Positions 56,309 to 64,000 of a stretch of 64,000 nt of DNA are shown here, piece after piece. Every line of letters begins with the position of its first letter. Position 1 is the stretch's first letter. The DNA is taken from NCBI GenBank assembly GCA_016931855.1, contig JAFGDZ010000069.1, forward strand, positions 1-64,000. The letters run 5' to 3'. The notes under the pieces were generated by a model that did no database searches, was not told the DNA's origin, and saw only the letters and a list, made by a program, of their open reading frames with translations. Source of the DNA: Bacteroidales bacterium (GTDB lineage: Bacteria > Bacteroidota > Bacteroidia > Bacteroidales > Tenuifilaceae). The position numbers were made by a program, and so were the translations under genes.

Positions 56309-57709
56309 ATGCGAAAGCTAATTCTAATTTTGGTTGTACTCCTTTTGGGCTACGCTGGAATTGCAAGCGAAACCGATACCGACACTACCCACAAGGTGGT
56401 TTTTAGGATAAAGATAATGGAAGACATTATGCCTGCTGCTTGGCGCACCACCCAAAAAGGGTTTGCCGAGGCAAAGGAGAAAAATGCCGATATCATTCTA
56501 ATCCACATGAATACCTATGGGGGGATGGTAAACATAGCCGACTCCATTAGAACCAAAATCCTGAATAGCTCCATTCCAGTTTGGATGTTTGTTGATAACC
56601 AAGCGGCTTCGGCAGGAGCGCTAATCTCCATTGCGTGCGATAGTATTTACATGCGCAAAGGAGGAAGCATTGGTGCTGCAACTGTTGTTGACCAATCGGG
56701 GAATGTGGTGCCAGACAAGTTCCAATCCTTTATGCGCAGCACCATGCGTGCAACTGCCGAGGCCAAAGGAAAGGACACCCTTGTTACCAACGGCGACACA
56801 ACCTACAAATGGCGACGCGACCCTCATATTGCTGAGGCCATGGTTGACCCCTCGGTATTTATTCCTGGAATAATTGACTCCGGAAAAGTGCTAACCTTTA
56901 CCACCGAAGAGGCCATACTAAACGGCTACTGCGAGGGTAAGGCAGAATCGGTTCAGGAAGTACTTAACATTGCTGGTGTTAAAAACTACACGCTGCATGA
57001 CCTACATTTTTCTTTTGTAGATAGAATTATTGGCTTTCTTATAAATCCCATTGTATCTGGACTTCTAATTATGCTAATAGTTGGCGGCCTTTACTACGAG
57101 CTCCAAAGCCCCGGTATTGGATTCCCACTAGCAGTAGCGCTTATTGCAGCAACAGCTTACCTTGCGCCGCACTACCTTGAAGGACTTGCAGAGCACTGGG
57201 AAATTCTAATTTTTGTAGTAGGGATAATTCTTATAGGGCTAGAAGTGTTTGTTATTCCCGGATTTGGCATTGCTGGCATTAGCGGTATAACGCTAACCAT
57301 TATTGGGCTAGCGCTTGCCATGATAGATAATCAGCTATTTAAAGGAGTTGGCCCGCTCCCATGGGTATATATCCTTAGGCCGTTTGTTGTGGTTACTCTT
57401 TCCCTTCTATTTGGGCTAGTAGGCTCTATACTACTTAGCAGAAAGCTGCTAACATCATCGGCATTCCCCAACCTTGCGCTAAACACCAACCTGTCGGGCG
57501 ACGATGGTTACATAGGCATAGACCAGCACCAAAAGGAGATGGTAGGCAAAACGGGAACAGCACTTACAGTGCTACGCCCATCGGGGAAGGTTGGCATTGA
57601 AACCGAGGTGTTTGATGCCATGTCCGATGAAGGGTTTATAAATAAAGGCGAAAAGGTTATTGTTACCAAAGATGAAGCGGGCCAAATATACGTGTCGCGC
57701 ATAGGCTAA
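56309..57709 (+). CDS. NfeD-type membrane serine protease (ClpP class)
   Basis: This 466-residue protein has a signal peptide, a ClpP-like protease domain (about 30-210) and four membrane helices (about 235-400), ending in a C-terminal OB-fold domain typical of NfeD1 (near 410-466, KVGIETEVFDAMSDEG). The catalytic serine is in NQAASAGALISIACD. NfeD1 proteins usually act with SPFH/stomatin partners. The window contains one such SPFH protein about 25 kb away, but it is not adjacent. A good AAGGAG lies before the ATG. Confidence 0.93.
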   Translation: MRKLILILVVLLLGYAGIASETDTDTTHKVVFRIKIMEDIMPAAWRTTQKGFAEAKEKNADIILIHMNTYGGMVNIADSIRTKILNSSIPVWMFVDNQAASAGALISIACDSIYMRKGGSIGAATVVDQSGNVVPDKFQSFMRSTMRATAEAKGKDTLVTNGDTTYKWRRDPHIAEAMVDPSVFIPGIIDSGKVLTFTTEEAILNGYCEGKAESVQEVLNIAGVKNYTLHDLHFSFVDRIIGFLINPIVSGLLIMLIVGGLYYELQSPGIGFPLAVALIAATAYLAPHYLEGLAEHWEILIFVVGIILIGLEVFVIPGFGIAGISGITLTIIGLALAMIDNQLFKGVGPLPWVYILRPFVVVTLSLLFGLVGSILLSRKLLTSSAFPNLALNTNLSGDDGYIGIDQHQKEMVGKTGTALTVLRPSGKVGIETEVFDAMSDEGFINKGEKVIVTKDEAGQIYVSRIG

Positions 57710-57734
57710 AACAACCTTAAATAGGATCTGCACT

Positions 57735-58160
57735 ATGTTACAAGTAAGGGACTTTTGCAGAGATGATTTTGATGAAGTACAACACGTTTGGGCTCTAACC
57801 GGAATGGGAGGAGCCCAACGTGGTGATACCTTTGCCATTATTGAGCAAAGCGTTGCCATGGGTGGGAAACTGCTTGTTGTAGAAATTGAAGGAAAAGTTA
57901 TTGCCACCTCATGGATGACCTTTGATGGCCGACGCATTCACCTACATCATTTTGGCGTTCACCCAGATTACCAAAGGCAAGGCATTGGACTTGCACTGGT
58001 AAAGCAGTCGCTCCTTTTCGCCAAGCAAAAGGGCTATCAAATAAAACTTGAGGTGCACAAGGACAATCAAAAAGCAATAAACCTATACACCAAGCTCGGC
58101 TTTACCTACCTTGGCGATTACGATGTTTATATTATTAGAAGGATAAAGGATTTAGAATAG
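57735..58160 (+). CDS. GNAT family N-acetyltransferase
   Basis: This 141-residue acetyltransferase shows the GNAT acetyl-CoA motif in FGVHPDYQRQGIGLALVKQS near residue 76 and the later NQKAINLYTKLGF. The substrate cannot be told from sequence; it could be a protein N-terminus, a polyamine or a small molecule. It begins 25 bases after the NfeD-type gene. A word-repeat element starts immediately after its stop codon. Confidence 0.88.
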   Translation: MLQVRDFCRDDFDEVQHVWALTGMGGAQRGDTFAIIEQSVAMGGKLLVVEIEGKVIATSWMTFDGRRIHLHHFGVHPDYQRQGIGLALVKQSLLFAKQKGYQIKLEVHKDNQKAINLYTKLGFTYLGDYDVYIIRRIKDLE

Positions 58161-58233
58161 ATGTAAGATTTTAGACGTTAGATGTAAGACAACCACACCA
58201 AACACTAAACACCAATACCTAAACACTAAACAC
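58161..58233. repeat. Intergenic word-repeat element D, overlapping the HAD gene end
   Basis: ATGTAAGATTTTAGACGTTAG (58161-58181) is followed by a partial copy and by CACTAAACACCAATACCTAA-type words up to 58233. The second half runs over the stop codon of the HAD gene on the minus strand (58219-58221) and encodes its last residues. The GACGTTAG word is shared with other elements. Confidence 0.8.
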
Positions 58234-59043
58234 CAGTTGCACTGCGTGGCTAAACCCGCAGCTATCGTTTGAGAAAACAACAGGGTAAGCCCTTTGCAAA
58301 TCGGGATGGGCATTGGCTACAACAAAGGATTTCCCAGCAAAATCGAGCATATCAACATCATTAAAATCGTTCCCTACAGCCATTACATTTTCTGCCGATA
58401 TGGCCAACAGGTTGCAAAGCCAAGCAATACCCGATGCTTTAGAAACATCCTCAGGGAAAATCTCCATCCAAATAGATGTTCCATCCATTGGCGAGGTTGT
58501 ACGGATAACCTTAACTGCTGGGAAGTGCGCCTTAAGCTCTGAGAACCAATCCACATCGTTGGGTAGAACGGCTAAAAGCTGTGTGGCTTCCGACTCAAAC
58601 TCAACCCCAGTTACAAGCGGACGGCAGTACTGACGGTAATGCTCTATTCGTCTTTTAAAATCGGGATTTTCCTTACCGGACGCACGGTACAAAAAGCAAT
58701 GGTTATGCGGAATTGGCTCATGAACCATAAAATCGACATCGTGAGAGCAGAGCTCATCAATAATCCCGCGTACCTGATATGCAGAAAGGGCTCGCGAGTG
58801 TAAAATCTCCTTAGTGCTCCACCGCATTACTCCTGCTCCCGATGAGAACACCAAATAATCGATAGGAAAGTTAGCCGGAATAACCGCTTCGGCCGACCAT
58901 AACGAGCGCCCAGTTGCAATTACACGCGGCACACCCTTTTTAGCAAGAAGGTGAAGTGTATCTAAGTCCAATCCATTAGACTCCCCTTTGGAGTTATACA
59001 GCGTGCCATCAAGGTCGGTAACAACCATTTTAATATCAACCAT
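58219..59043 (-). CDS. Cof-type HAD phosphatase
   Basis: This 274-residue phosphatase is of the Cof/YbiV type. The catalytic aspartates are in VTDLDGTLYNSKG near residue 8, motif II in VIATGRSLWSAE and motif IV in GNDFNDVDMLDFA near residue 230. Such enzymes usually dephosphorylate sugar phosphates, FMN or PLP. It lies two bases after the pyridoxal kinase gene, which is consistent with a PLP-related phosphatase but not proof. Its last codons fall inside a repeat element. Confidence 0.9.
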   Translation of the reverse strand: MVDIKMVVTDLDGTLYNSKGESNGLDLDTLHLLAKKGVPRVIATGRSLWSAEAVIPANFPIDYLVFSSGAGVMRWSTKEILHSRALSAYQVRGIIDELCSHDVDFMVHEPIPHNHCFLYRASGKENPDFKRRIEHYRQYCRPLVTGVEFESEATQLLAVLPNDVDWFSELKAHFPAVKVIRTTSPMDGTSIWMEIFPEDVSKASGIAWLCNLLAISAENVMAVGNDFNDVDMLDFAGKSFVVANAHPDLQRAYPVVFSNDSCGFSHAVQLVFSV

Positions 59044-59045
59044 TA

Positions 59046-59927
59046 CTAATCCATTAACTCGTATGTAGTTTGGGAAACAGGTGCATTAAGCGCAGGAAGG
59101 ATACGCTCCAGAAGAATACCCTCGGCGGGATTATAGCTGTAGCCAAAAGTAGCCCTAACCCCCATTGATGCAAATTGCACCGCCCTATCTAAAGCAATGG
59201 GAAGGCTATCGCCCTGCAGTAACGAACCCGTAATAACACTAGAAAAAGTATCGCCAGTTCCAGGGAAACTTGCTGGCAAGTAGTTACAGGTAACCTTCCA
59301 GAAACGCTTATCGAAGGAGCTGTATGCAATAACCGATGAGTAATTGGGTCGCTCTGGCTCAGGTACACTGGTAACAATTACCACTCGGGGGCCTTGACTT
59401 GCAAGGGTTAAAATGCCCTGCTTTATCTCATCAATGGTAAAGGAGTTCTTATAGGGAATATCAAGCAACAGGCAAAGCTCCGTAATATTAGGAGTAATAA
59501 TATCGGCACTGGATATAAGCCGCCGCATTTCCACCACCACCTGCTGGTTTAACGGGGTGTAAACACGGCCATTATCGCCCAAAACAGGATCCACAACCAC
59601 AAGTGTGTTGGGTTTCCTAAAATCGGCAATAAACTGCTCCACAATGGCTATTTGCCTATGCGAACCAAGAAAGCCACTATAGATACCATGAAACGATAGA
59701 TCCAGCTGCTTCCAATGATCAATAATTGGTTGTAGATGATCGGTTAAATCAACAAAATGAAAGTTCTTATAGTGGCTATGCGTTGATAGCACCGCTGTGG
59801 GTAAAGGGCAAACCTGAATGCCCATTGAGCTAAGAATTGGGGTTACAACAGTTAAACTAGCTCGACCAAAGCCAGATAGGTCATGTATAGCAGCAACCCT
59901 CTTTACCGGGTTTAGCATTTGTTCCAT
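59046..59927 (-). CDS. pdxY: Pyridoxal/pyridoxine kinase
   Basis: This 293-residue kinase of the ribokinase superfamily makes pyridoxal 5'-phosphate for salvage. The catalytic GTGDTFSSVI region is near residue 230, with the early AIHDLSGFGRASLT stretch typical of PdxK/PdxY and DPVLGDNGRVY near residue 117. The HAD phosphatase gene follows by two bases. PdxK is an alternative name; the precise specificity is not clear from sequence. Confidence 0.88.
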   Translation of the reverse strand: MEQMLNPVKRVAAIHDLSGFGRASLTVVTPILSSMGIQVCPLPTAVLSTHSHYKNFHFVDLTDHLQPIIDHWKQLDLSFHGIYSGFLGSHRQIAIVEQFIADFRKPNTLVVVDPVLGDNGRVYTPLNQQVVVEMRRLISSADIITPNITELCLLLDIPYKNSFTIDEIKQGILTLASQGPRVVIVTSVPEPERPNYSSVIAYSSFDKRFWKVTCNYLPASFPGTGDTFSSVITGSLLQGDSLPIALDRAVQFASMGVRATFGYSYNPAEGILLERILPALNAPVSQTTYELMD

Positions 59928-60114
59928 TATATCGACATTTGATCAAAACATTCAACAATAAAATCCGTTTAAGATATAAGAAACAAAGATAGGCAAGCCG
60001 CTCTAATGACCCTAAAATTGTTAATAAATAGCGTTTACAATTTCCATGTTTACTTTTTATTAAGGAATCATTTTTTTATCTTTAAGGACTTACAAACCCA
60101 AAATAATTTCCGCT

Positions 60115-60378
60115 ATGACCAAGATTATAACATTTAATGAGCTCAGGAAGATCAAGGATAATCTTCCTGAAGGCAGCATGCACAAAATAGCAGAAAAGCT
60201 AAATATTGATGTTGAAACCGTACGCAACTATTTTGGTGGAACAAACTACGCTAAAGGTGGAGCCGTAGGTTTTCACCTAGAACCAGGACCCGATGGTGGT
60301 GTTGTTACCCTTGACGATACTACTATTCTTGAACTAGCTAGAGAAATTATTGCTCACAAACCGGAGGCTAAAGTGTAG
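60115..60378 (+). CDS. Small helix-turn-helix-like protein of unknown function
   Basis: This 87-residue protein has an N-terminal helical part (FNELRKIKDNLPEGSMHKIAEKLNIDVETVRNYFGG) that reads like a short winged or homeodomain-like DNA-binding helix-turn-helix. A Gly-rich segment with EPGPDGGVVTLDD follows, then a C-terminal helix. The family is conserved in Bacteroidota, but I do not know a name for it. It has a terminator directly downstream and stands alone. Confidence 0.82.
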   Translation: MTKIITFNELRKIKDNLPEGSMHKIAEKLNIDVETVRNYFGGTNYAKGGAVGFHLEPGPDGGVVTLDDTTILELAREIIAHKPEAKV

Positions 60379-60405
60379 AAAGCACACAATTTTACTACAC
60401 ATAAT

Positions 60406-60437
60406 AAAGAGCAGGCTTATAAATTAACCTGCTCTTT
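60406..60437 (+). terminator. Terminator of the small HTH-like gene
   Basis: The stem AAAGAGCAGG / CCTGCTCTTT with a 12-base loop is followed by T residues. The -7 element TATTTTTG of the next gene (60440-60447) begins three bases later. Confidence 0.85.
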
Positions 60438-60439
60438 TC

Positions 60440-60447
60440 TATTTTTG
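60440..60447 (+). promoter_or_regulatory. -7 element of the HD-domain gene
   Basis: TATTTTTG lies 18 bases before the ATG, directly after the preceding terminator. No TTG was found at the usual distance. Confidence 0.5.
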
Positions 60448-60464
60448 CATGATACTAAAATATA

Positions 60465-61319
60465 ATGAATCCCATAGAAGCAGCCATACATCAGGCAGAA
60501 GAAAAATGGCTTAGTCCAGTTAATCTATTTATTACAAAAATATTTACCAAAGTAAATATTCCCTCGCACGACGCACTACACCACCATAGAGTGTGGGCGT
60601 ACAGCAAAATGCTAATTAAGGAGCTGCACAGTGCCAACCTAGGCATTTCCCCCGCTAGCATAGAAAGCACTCTTGTTGCCGCCATGTTTCACGATACAGG
60701 CTTAACTACTGATTTAGGCGAAAAGCACGGATCCTTGGGGGTTGCCATCTGCAAGCAGTTCCTAGTGCAGAACCCACAGCTAGGCCTTACCCTCCAACAA
60801 GAAACCTTTGATGCAATTGAAAAGCACGACGATAAATCGTTAAAAGAGAATAGTAGGTACACGGCAACCCAGCTAACCTCGCCCCTATTAATAGTATCAA
60901 CTGCCGACGACCTTGACGCCTTTGGGTACATAGGCGTTTTTAGGTACCTAGAGATTTACCTAAAAAGGGGTATCGCAATGGAGAGTATCCCCAAAAAGGT
61001 TATTGAGAACATAAACAACCGCTACGCCAATTTCCGAAATAGGTATTTCAGCTTAAACAGCTTTACGCATCAGCAAAGAGAACGGTTTACTATAACCCTA
61101 GATTTTTTTAGTAAGCTTGATGATAGGCATTCCCCTCATTGGCAAATAGCCCTTTTTATTGCATCGATACTAAAACATCAGCACACCAATATAAACCAGC
61201 TAACCCATTACGCTACAAATAATTGCAATGGCGATACAGCCATACTTAACTTCTTTAGGATTATAGCAGAGGAGCTAAACGCCTCTTCTTTTACATCTAA
61301 GTTAAACACATTGCCCTAA
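60465..61319 (+). CDS. HD-domain phosphohydrolase-like protein
   Basis: This 284-residue protein has the HD metal-binding motifs: HDALHHHRVWAYSKM near residue 34, MFHDTGL near residue 73 and STADDLDAFG near residue 145. Such domains hydrolyse nucleotides or (p)ppGpp-like molecules, but the substrate is not known here. The C-terminal half is helical without a recognised domain. It is 62 bases before an M14 peptidase gene. Confidence 0.85.
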   Translation: MNPIEAAIHQAEEKWLSPVNLFITKIFTKVNIPSHDALHHHRVWAYSKMLIKELHSANLGISPASIESTLVAAMFHDTGLTTDLGEKHGSLGVAICKQFLVQNPQLGLTLQQETFDAIEKHDDKSLKENSRYTATQLTSPLLIVSTADDLDAFGYIGVFRYLEIYLKRGIAMESIPKKVIENINNRYANFRNRYFSLNSFTHQQRERFTITLDFFSKLDDRHSPHWQIALFIASILKHQHTNINQLTHYATNNCNGDTAILNFFRIIAEELNASSFTSKLNTLP

Positions 61320-61380
61320 AATTAGTCATACCAATGCATTATTGCATAACCCAAGAAACAAACCGACTAAACCATTCAAC

Positions 61381-63150
61381 ATGAAGAAGCTAGCTATTGC
61401 CTACTTATCAGCTATTGTGCTATTTATGCTAGGTTTTTTTGCATACAACCAGCTAAGCCATACAGGAGTAAAAGGAAAAAGCATAGCCCTTGAGTTTGCC
61501 AACAACCAAAGCGTTACCTACAAACAAGCCATTGAAGCATACCAATATCTAGACAGCAAGTACCGCAACGCAAAGCTATTCACCTATGGAAAAACGGATA
61601 GCGGCAAACCGCTGCATCTGTTCGTAATATCAAAATCGAAGGATTTTAATCCACAATCGCTCAAAGCCAAGGGGTATAGAGTAGTGTTGGTAAATAACGG
61701 CATACACCCAGGGGAACCATGTGGAATAGACGCTAGCATTCTGCTTGCACAGGAAATTCTGGAAAGAAAGGATTCCCTTTGGAACTACCTGGACAGCACC
61801 GTTATTTGCTTTATACCCGTGTACAACATAGGCGGAGCGCTAAACCGCTCGCCATTTAACAGGGCAAACCAGAACGGCCCACAGGAGCAGGGCTTTAGAG
61901 CCAATGCACGGTTCCTTGATTTAAACCGCGATTTTGCCCCCATGTTTAGCCTTAACGCCTTTAGCTTTGCCCATATTTTTCATGAGTGGAAACCCGATTT
62001 ACTTATTGATACACACGCCACAAACGGCGCCGATTACCAATACGTAATGACCATTATATCCACCCATCATCAAACACTGGAAGAGCCGTGGAGCAAACTC
62101 TACATGAATAGCATGGAGCCATTTCTATACCGAGAGATGCAAACCAGAGGGTACGAAATGACCCCTTACGTTGACCCTATGCAGGATACTCCCGAGAGTG
62201 GCATTGCCGAGTACGTTAGCTCACCGCGTTACACCGTGGGCTACGCAGGTGCCTTTAACACGCTAGCCTTTTTCACCGAAACACATATGTTTAAACCATT
62301 TGCCGATAGGGTACTATCAACAAAAGAGTTTATTGCTGCTGCAATGAAGTATGTTCACCATAATGGCTCACAAATAGCTTTGGCCAAAAGCCAATCAGTG
62401 GAAATAACCAAGCGCAAAGAGGTATTTACCCTTAGCTGGACACTCGATTCAACCAAGGTTAATGAGCTTAACTTTAAGGGTTTTGAAGCATCGTACCTTC
62501 CCAGCAAGGTTACCAACGGCAAAAGGCTTTTCTACGATAGAACCAAACCCTTTACCAAGCCAATTCCCTTTTACAGATACTTCACACCCAATATCACCGT
62601 AAAAAAGCCAAACTACTACATTGTACCACAGGCATGGAGAGAGGTTATTGAAAGACTAAGGGCCAATAATGTTTACATGGAACAGGTAAAGCATGACACG
62701 TTGATGCTATGCGGGGTTTACTACATTACCGATTACAAAACCTACCCTCGACCATACAACGGCGCTTACCTTAACTACAACGTTAAAGTTATGGCAACGT
62801 CCGATACTATAGCCGTAATGCAAGGCGATTACATAGTTAGAACAAATCAGGAGGCAAATGAGTACATAGTGCAGATGCTTGAGCCTCATGCTCCAGACTC
62901 ATTCTTTGCTTGGAACTTTTTCAACTCAATACTCCAACGCAAGGAGTACTTCTCGCCATACATCTTTGAGGAGTTTGCAGAGGAGTGGCTAAAGAAGAAT
63001 CCAGAGCTAAAAAAGGAGTTTGAGCATAAATTGGCTACCGATAAAACTTTTGCAGCAAGCACTTACGCTCAGCTAAGCTTTGTTTACCAAAACTCCCCCT
63101 ACAGCGAAAAATCGTTCATGCGTTACCCTGTGTTTAGGAGTAGGGAATAG
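61381..63150 (+). CDS. M14 family zinc carboxypeptidase, secreted
   Basis: This 589-residue enzyme (from ATG 61381) has a signal peptide or anchor (residues 2-20) and an M14 peptidase domain at about 45-335. Zinc ligands are seen in NNGIHPGEPCG and DTHATNGADY, and the catalytic Glu in FFTETHMF. The C-terminal half is a beta-rich domain of unknown role. The upstream frame begins at 61342, but the internal ATG gives a proper signal peptide. It probably trims peptides in the periplasm or outside the cell. Confidence 0.9.
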   Translation: MKKLAIAYLSAIVLFMLGFFAYNQLSHTGVKGKSIALEFANNQSVTYKQAIEAYQYLDSKYRNAKLFTYGKTDSGKPLHLFVISKSKDFNPQSLKAKGYRVVLVNNGIHPGEPCGIDASILLAQEILERKDSLWNYLDSTVICFIPVYNIGGALNRSPFNRANQNGPQEQGFRANARFLDLNRDFAPMFSLNAFSFAHIFHEWKPDLLIDTHATNGADYQYVMTIISTHHQTLEEPWSKLYMNSMEPFLYREMQTRGYEMTPYVDPMQDTPESGIAEYVSSPRYTVGYAGAFNTLAFFTETHMFKPFADRVLSTKEFIAAAMKYVHHNGSQIALAKSQSVEITKRKEVFTLSWTLDSTKVNELNFKGFEASYLPSKVTNGKRLFYDRTKPFTKPIPFYRYFTPNITVKKPNYYIVPQAWREVIERLRANNVYMEQVKHDTLMLCGVYYITDYKTYPRPYNGAYLNYNVKVMATSDTIAVMQGDYIVRTNQEANEYIVQMLEPHAPDSFFAWNFFNSILQRKEYFSPYIFEEFAEEWLKKNPELKKEFEHKLATDKTFAASTYAQLSFVYQNSPYSEKSFMRYPVFRSRE

Positions 63151-63340
63151 CCTCGGGAGATAACGGAAGTTACCGGAATTAGAAGCAAGCAGATGACGCA
63201 AGAAGACATAAGAGTTATCGGGAGCTATCGGAATAAAACAGCAAGAAAATAACAGACCCAAAGCATTGCAACCCCCGAAGGGCGGAATAGGATAAGGAAG
63301 GTGAGGAAGGTGAGGAAGTAAAAAGAAAGAAGAGAGAAGA
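63151..63340. repeat. Intergenic word-repeat element E
   Basis: After the M14 stop codon come CCTCGGGAGATAACGGAAG, ACCGGAATTAGAAGC, GAGTTATCGGGAGCTATCGG and GGAAGGTGAGGAAGGTGAGG. The words CGGGAG and GTTATCGGGAG are shared with the element at 32421-32450. The stretch has no open frame of its own that I would call a gene. Confidence 0.7.
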
Positions 63341-63389
63341 AGTGAAACTCCCTTTAGTGTCAGCAAATACTGTAGCCATTATTAATGCT

Positions 63390-63397
63390 TATCTTTG
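63390..63397 (+). promoter_or_regulatory. -7 element of the last gene
   Basis: TATCTTTG lies 45 bases before the proposed TTG start codon. No clear -33 partner was found. Confidence 0.45.
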
Positions 63398-63441
63398 CCA
63401 CGTCTTAATTGGCATTTTGTAAAACATAACCCAGAAAAGAG

Positions 63442-64000
63442 TTGACTAAAAGTTACGACGTTATTGTTATTGGAGGTGGCCCTGCAGGTATAATTGCCGC
63501 TGGTCGTGCAGCAATGCTTGGTGCCAAAGTGGTGCTTTTTGAGAAGATGGAGAAACCAGCCCGTAAGCTTCGTATCACGGGAAAGGGACGCTGCAACATC
63601 ACAAACACCAAAAGCATTGATGATTTTTTTAACGAGATAGAGCCAGAACCAAGATTCCTGAGACAAGCATTTCAAGCCTTTTTTAACAATGATATTATTG
63701 AACTACTCAACTCCAATGGTCTAGAAACAGTTGAGGAGCGCGGTCATAGGGTTTTTCCCGCAAGCGGGAAAGCGTGGGACGTTGCCGAAACGCTAATTAG
63801 CTGGGCAAAAAAACAAGGAGCAACCATTGAGTGCAACACCGCTGTTGATGATATTCTTGTAACCGAGGGTACAGTTTGTGGCGTATCCATACTCCGCAAG
63901 GGAAGCAAAACCGTGCAGAGCGTTACCGCCCAAAGCGTGATTATAGCAACAGGAGGCCTATCCTACCCTGCCACGGGATCAACTGGCGATGGGCTTAGCA
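63442..64000 (+). CDS. BaiN/HI0933-like FAD flavoprotein, cut by the window end
   Basis: The start of an NAD(P)/FAD-dependent oxidoreductase of the HI0933/YhiN group lies at the right edge. The FAD-binding motif IGGGPAGIIAAGRA is near residue 10, followed by KLRITGKGRCNIT and ATGGLSYPATGSTGDG, which are the hallmarks of this family. A stop codon lies 15 bases upstream and no ATG or GTG lies between, so translation probably begins at a TTG at 63442. Only about 186 residues are inside the window; the full protein should be near 400. Confidence 0.88.
   Translation, partial: MTKSYDVIVIGGGPAGIIAAGRAAMLGAKVVLFEKMEKPARKLRITGKGRCNITNTKSIDDFFNEIEPEPRFLRQAFQAFFNNDIIELLNSNGLETVEERGHRVFPASGKAWDVAETLISWAKKQGATIECNTAVDDILVTEGTVCGVSILRKGSKTVQSVTAQSVIIATGGLSYPATGSTGDGLS

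Overview
The window looks like chromosomal DNA from a Bacteroidota bacterium, probably Bacteroidales or a related order. Three lines of evidence support this. Many intergenic regions carry the phylum's promoter pattern, a TTG near -33 and TAnnTTTG near -7, about 20 bases apart (for example before the genes starting at 9797-, 28682+, 31252-, 46768+ and 54235-). Most genes lack a strong Shine-Dalgarno sequence. Many products are Bacteroidota-typical families (DUF6132, M49 lipoprotein, secreted C69 dipeptidase, MqnA). I see no phage, insertion sequence, CRISPR array or rRNA. Most of the window is ordinary housekeeping DNA.

Layout. Bases 246-7222 (minus) hold surface-sugar genes: a UDP-glucuronate 4-epimerase, an animal-like UDP-glucose dehydrogenase behind a run of nine G, and a four-gene operon of wbpA, wbpB, wbpD and wbpE type that makes a 2,3-diacetamido-uronic acid nucleotide sugar. 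Bases 7403-9797 (minus) hold a ZapB-like coiled-coil gene, zapA, a structured RNA that is probably 6S RNA, and rny. Bases 9916-16359 (plus) hold envelope and recycling genes: an M23 peptidase, a lipid A-type acyltransferase, an unknown protein, anmK and a C69 dipeptidase. purC and phoH (minus) follow, then an adenosyl-chloride-synthase-like DUF62 gene, mazG, a lone ABC permease, tpiA, prmA and a 1552-residue secreted protein (plus).

Bases 28113-32245 hold a phosphodiesterase, rsmE, a compact operon of SPFH protein, unknown protein, ribbon-helix-helix protein and zinc ribbon, and an ECF sigma factor with a small acidic protein. uvrA, two tRNA-Ser genes, the HU gene, a TrmH-type methyltransferase, a LytTR regulator and an aminotransferase follow. 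The region 40165-50740 contains DPP III, a membrane-anchored degenerate receiver protein, htpG, a YggS-type PLP protein and a dihydroorotate-dehydrogenase-like protein. The right end has an MsbA-type ABC exporter, purB, mqnA, corA, a NfeD protease, a Cof-type HAD phosphatase, a pyridoxal kinase, an HD protein, an M14 peptidase and the start of a BaiN/HI0933-type flavoprotein, cut by the window edge.

The most unusual signals are: (1) a family of word-like intergenic repeats at 20321-20440, 22450-22482, 32381-32604, 54293-54331, 58161-58233 and 63151-63340, which share phrases such as GTTTCACG, TTAGACGTTAG and CTTTAACTTTTAAC and in two cases supply the last codons of a gene; (2) the SPFH/ribbon-helix-helix/zinc-ribbon operon; (3) a G9 tract that could phase-vary the UDP-glucose dehydrogenase; (4) a tail-anchored receiver domain whose phosphoacceptor position is glycine; (5) a sigma-54-like element before htpG.
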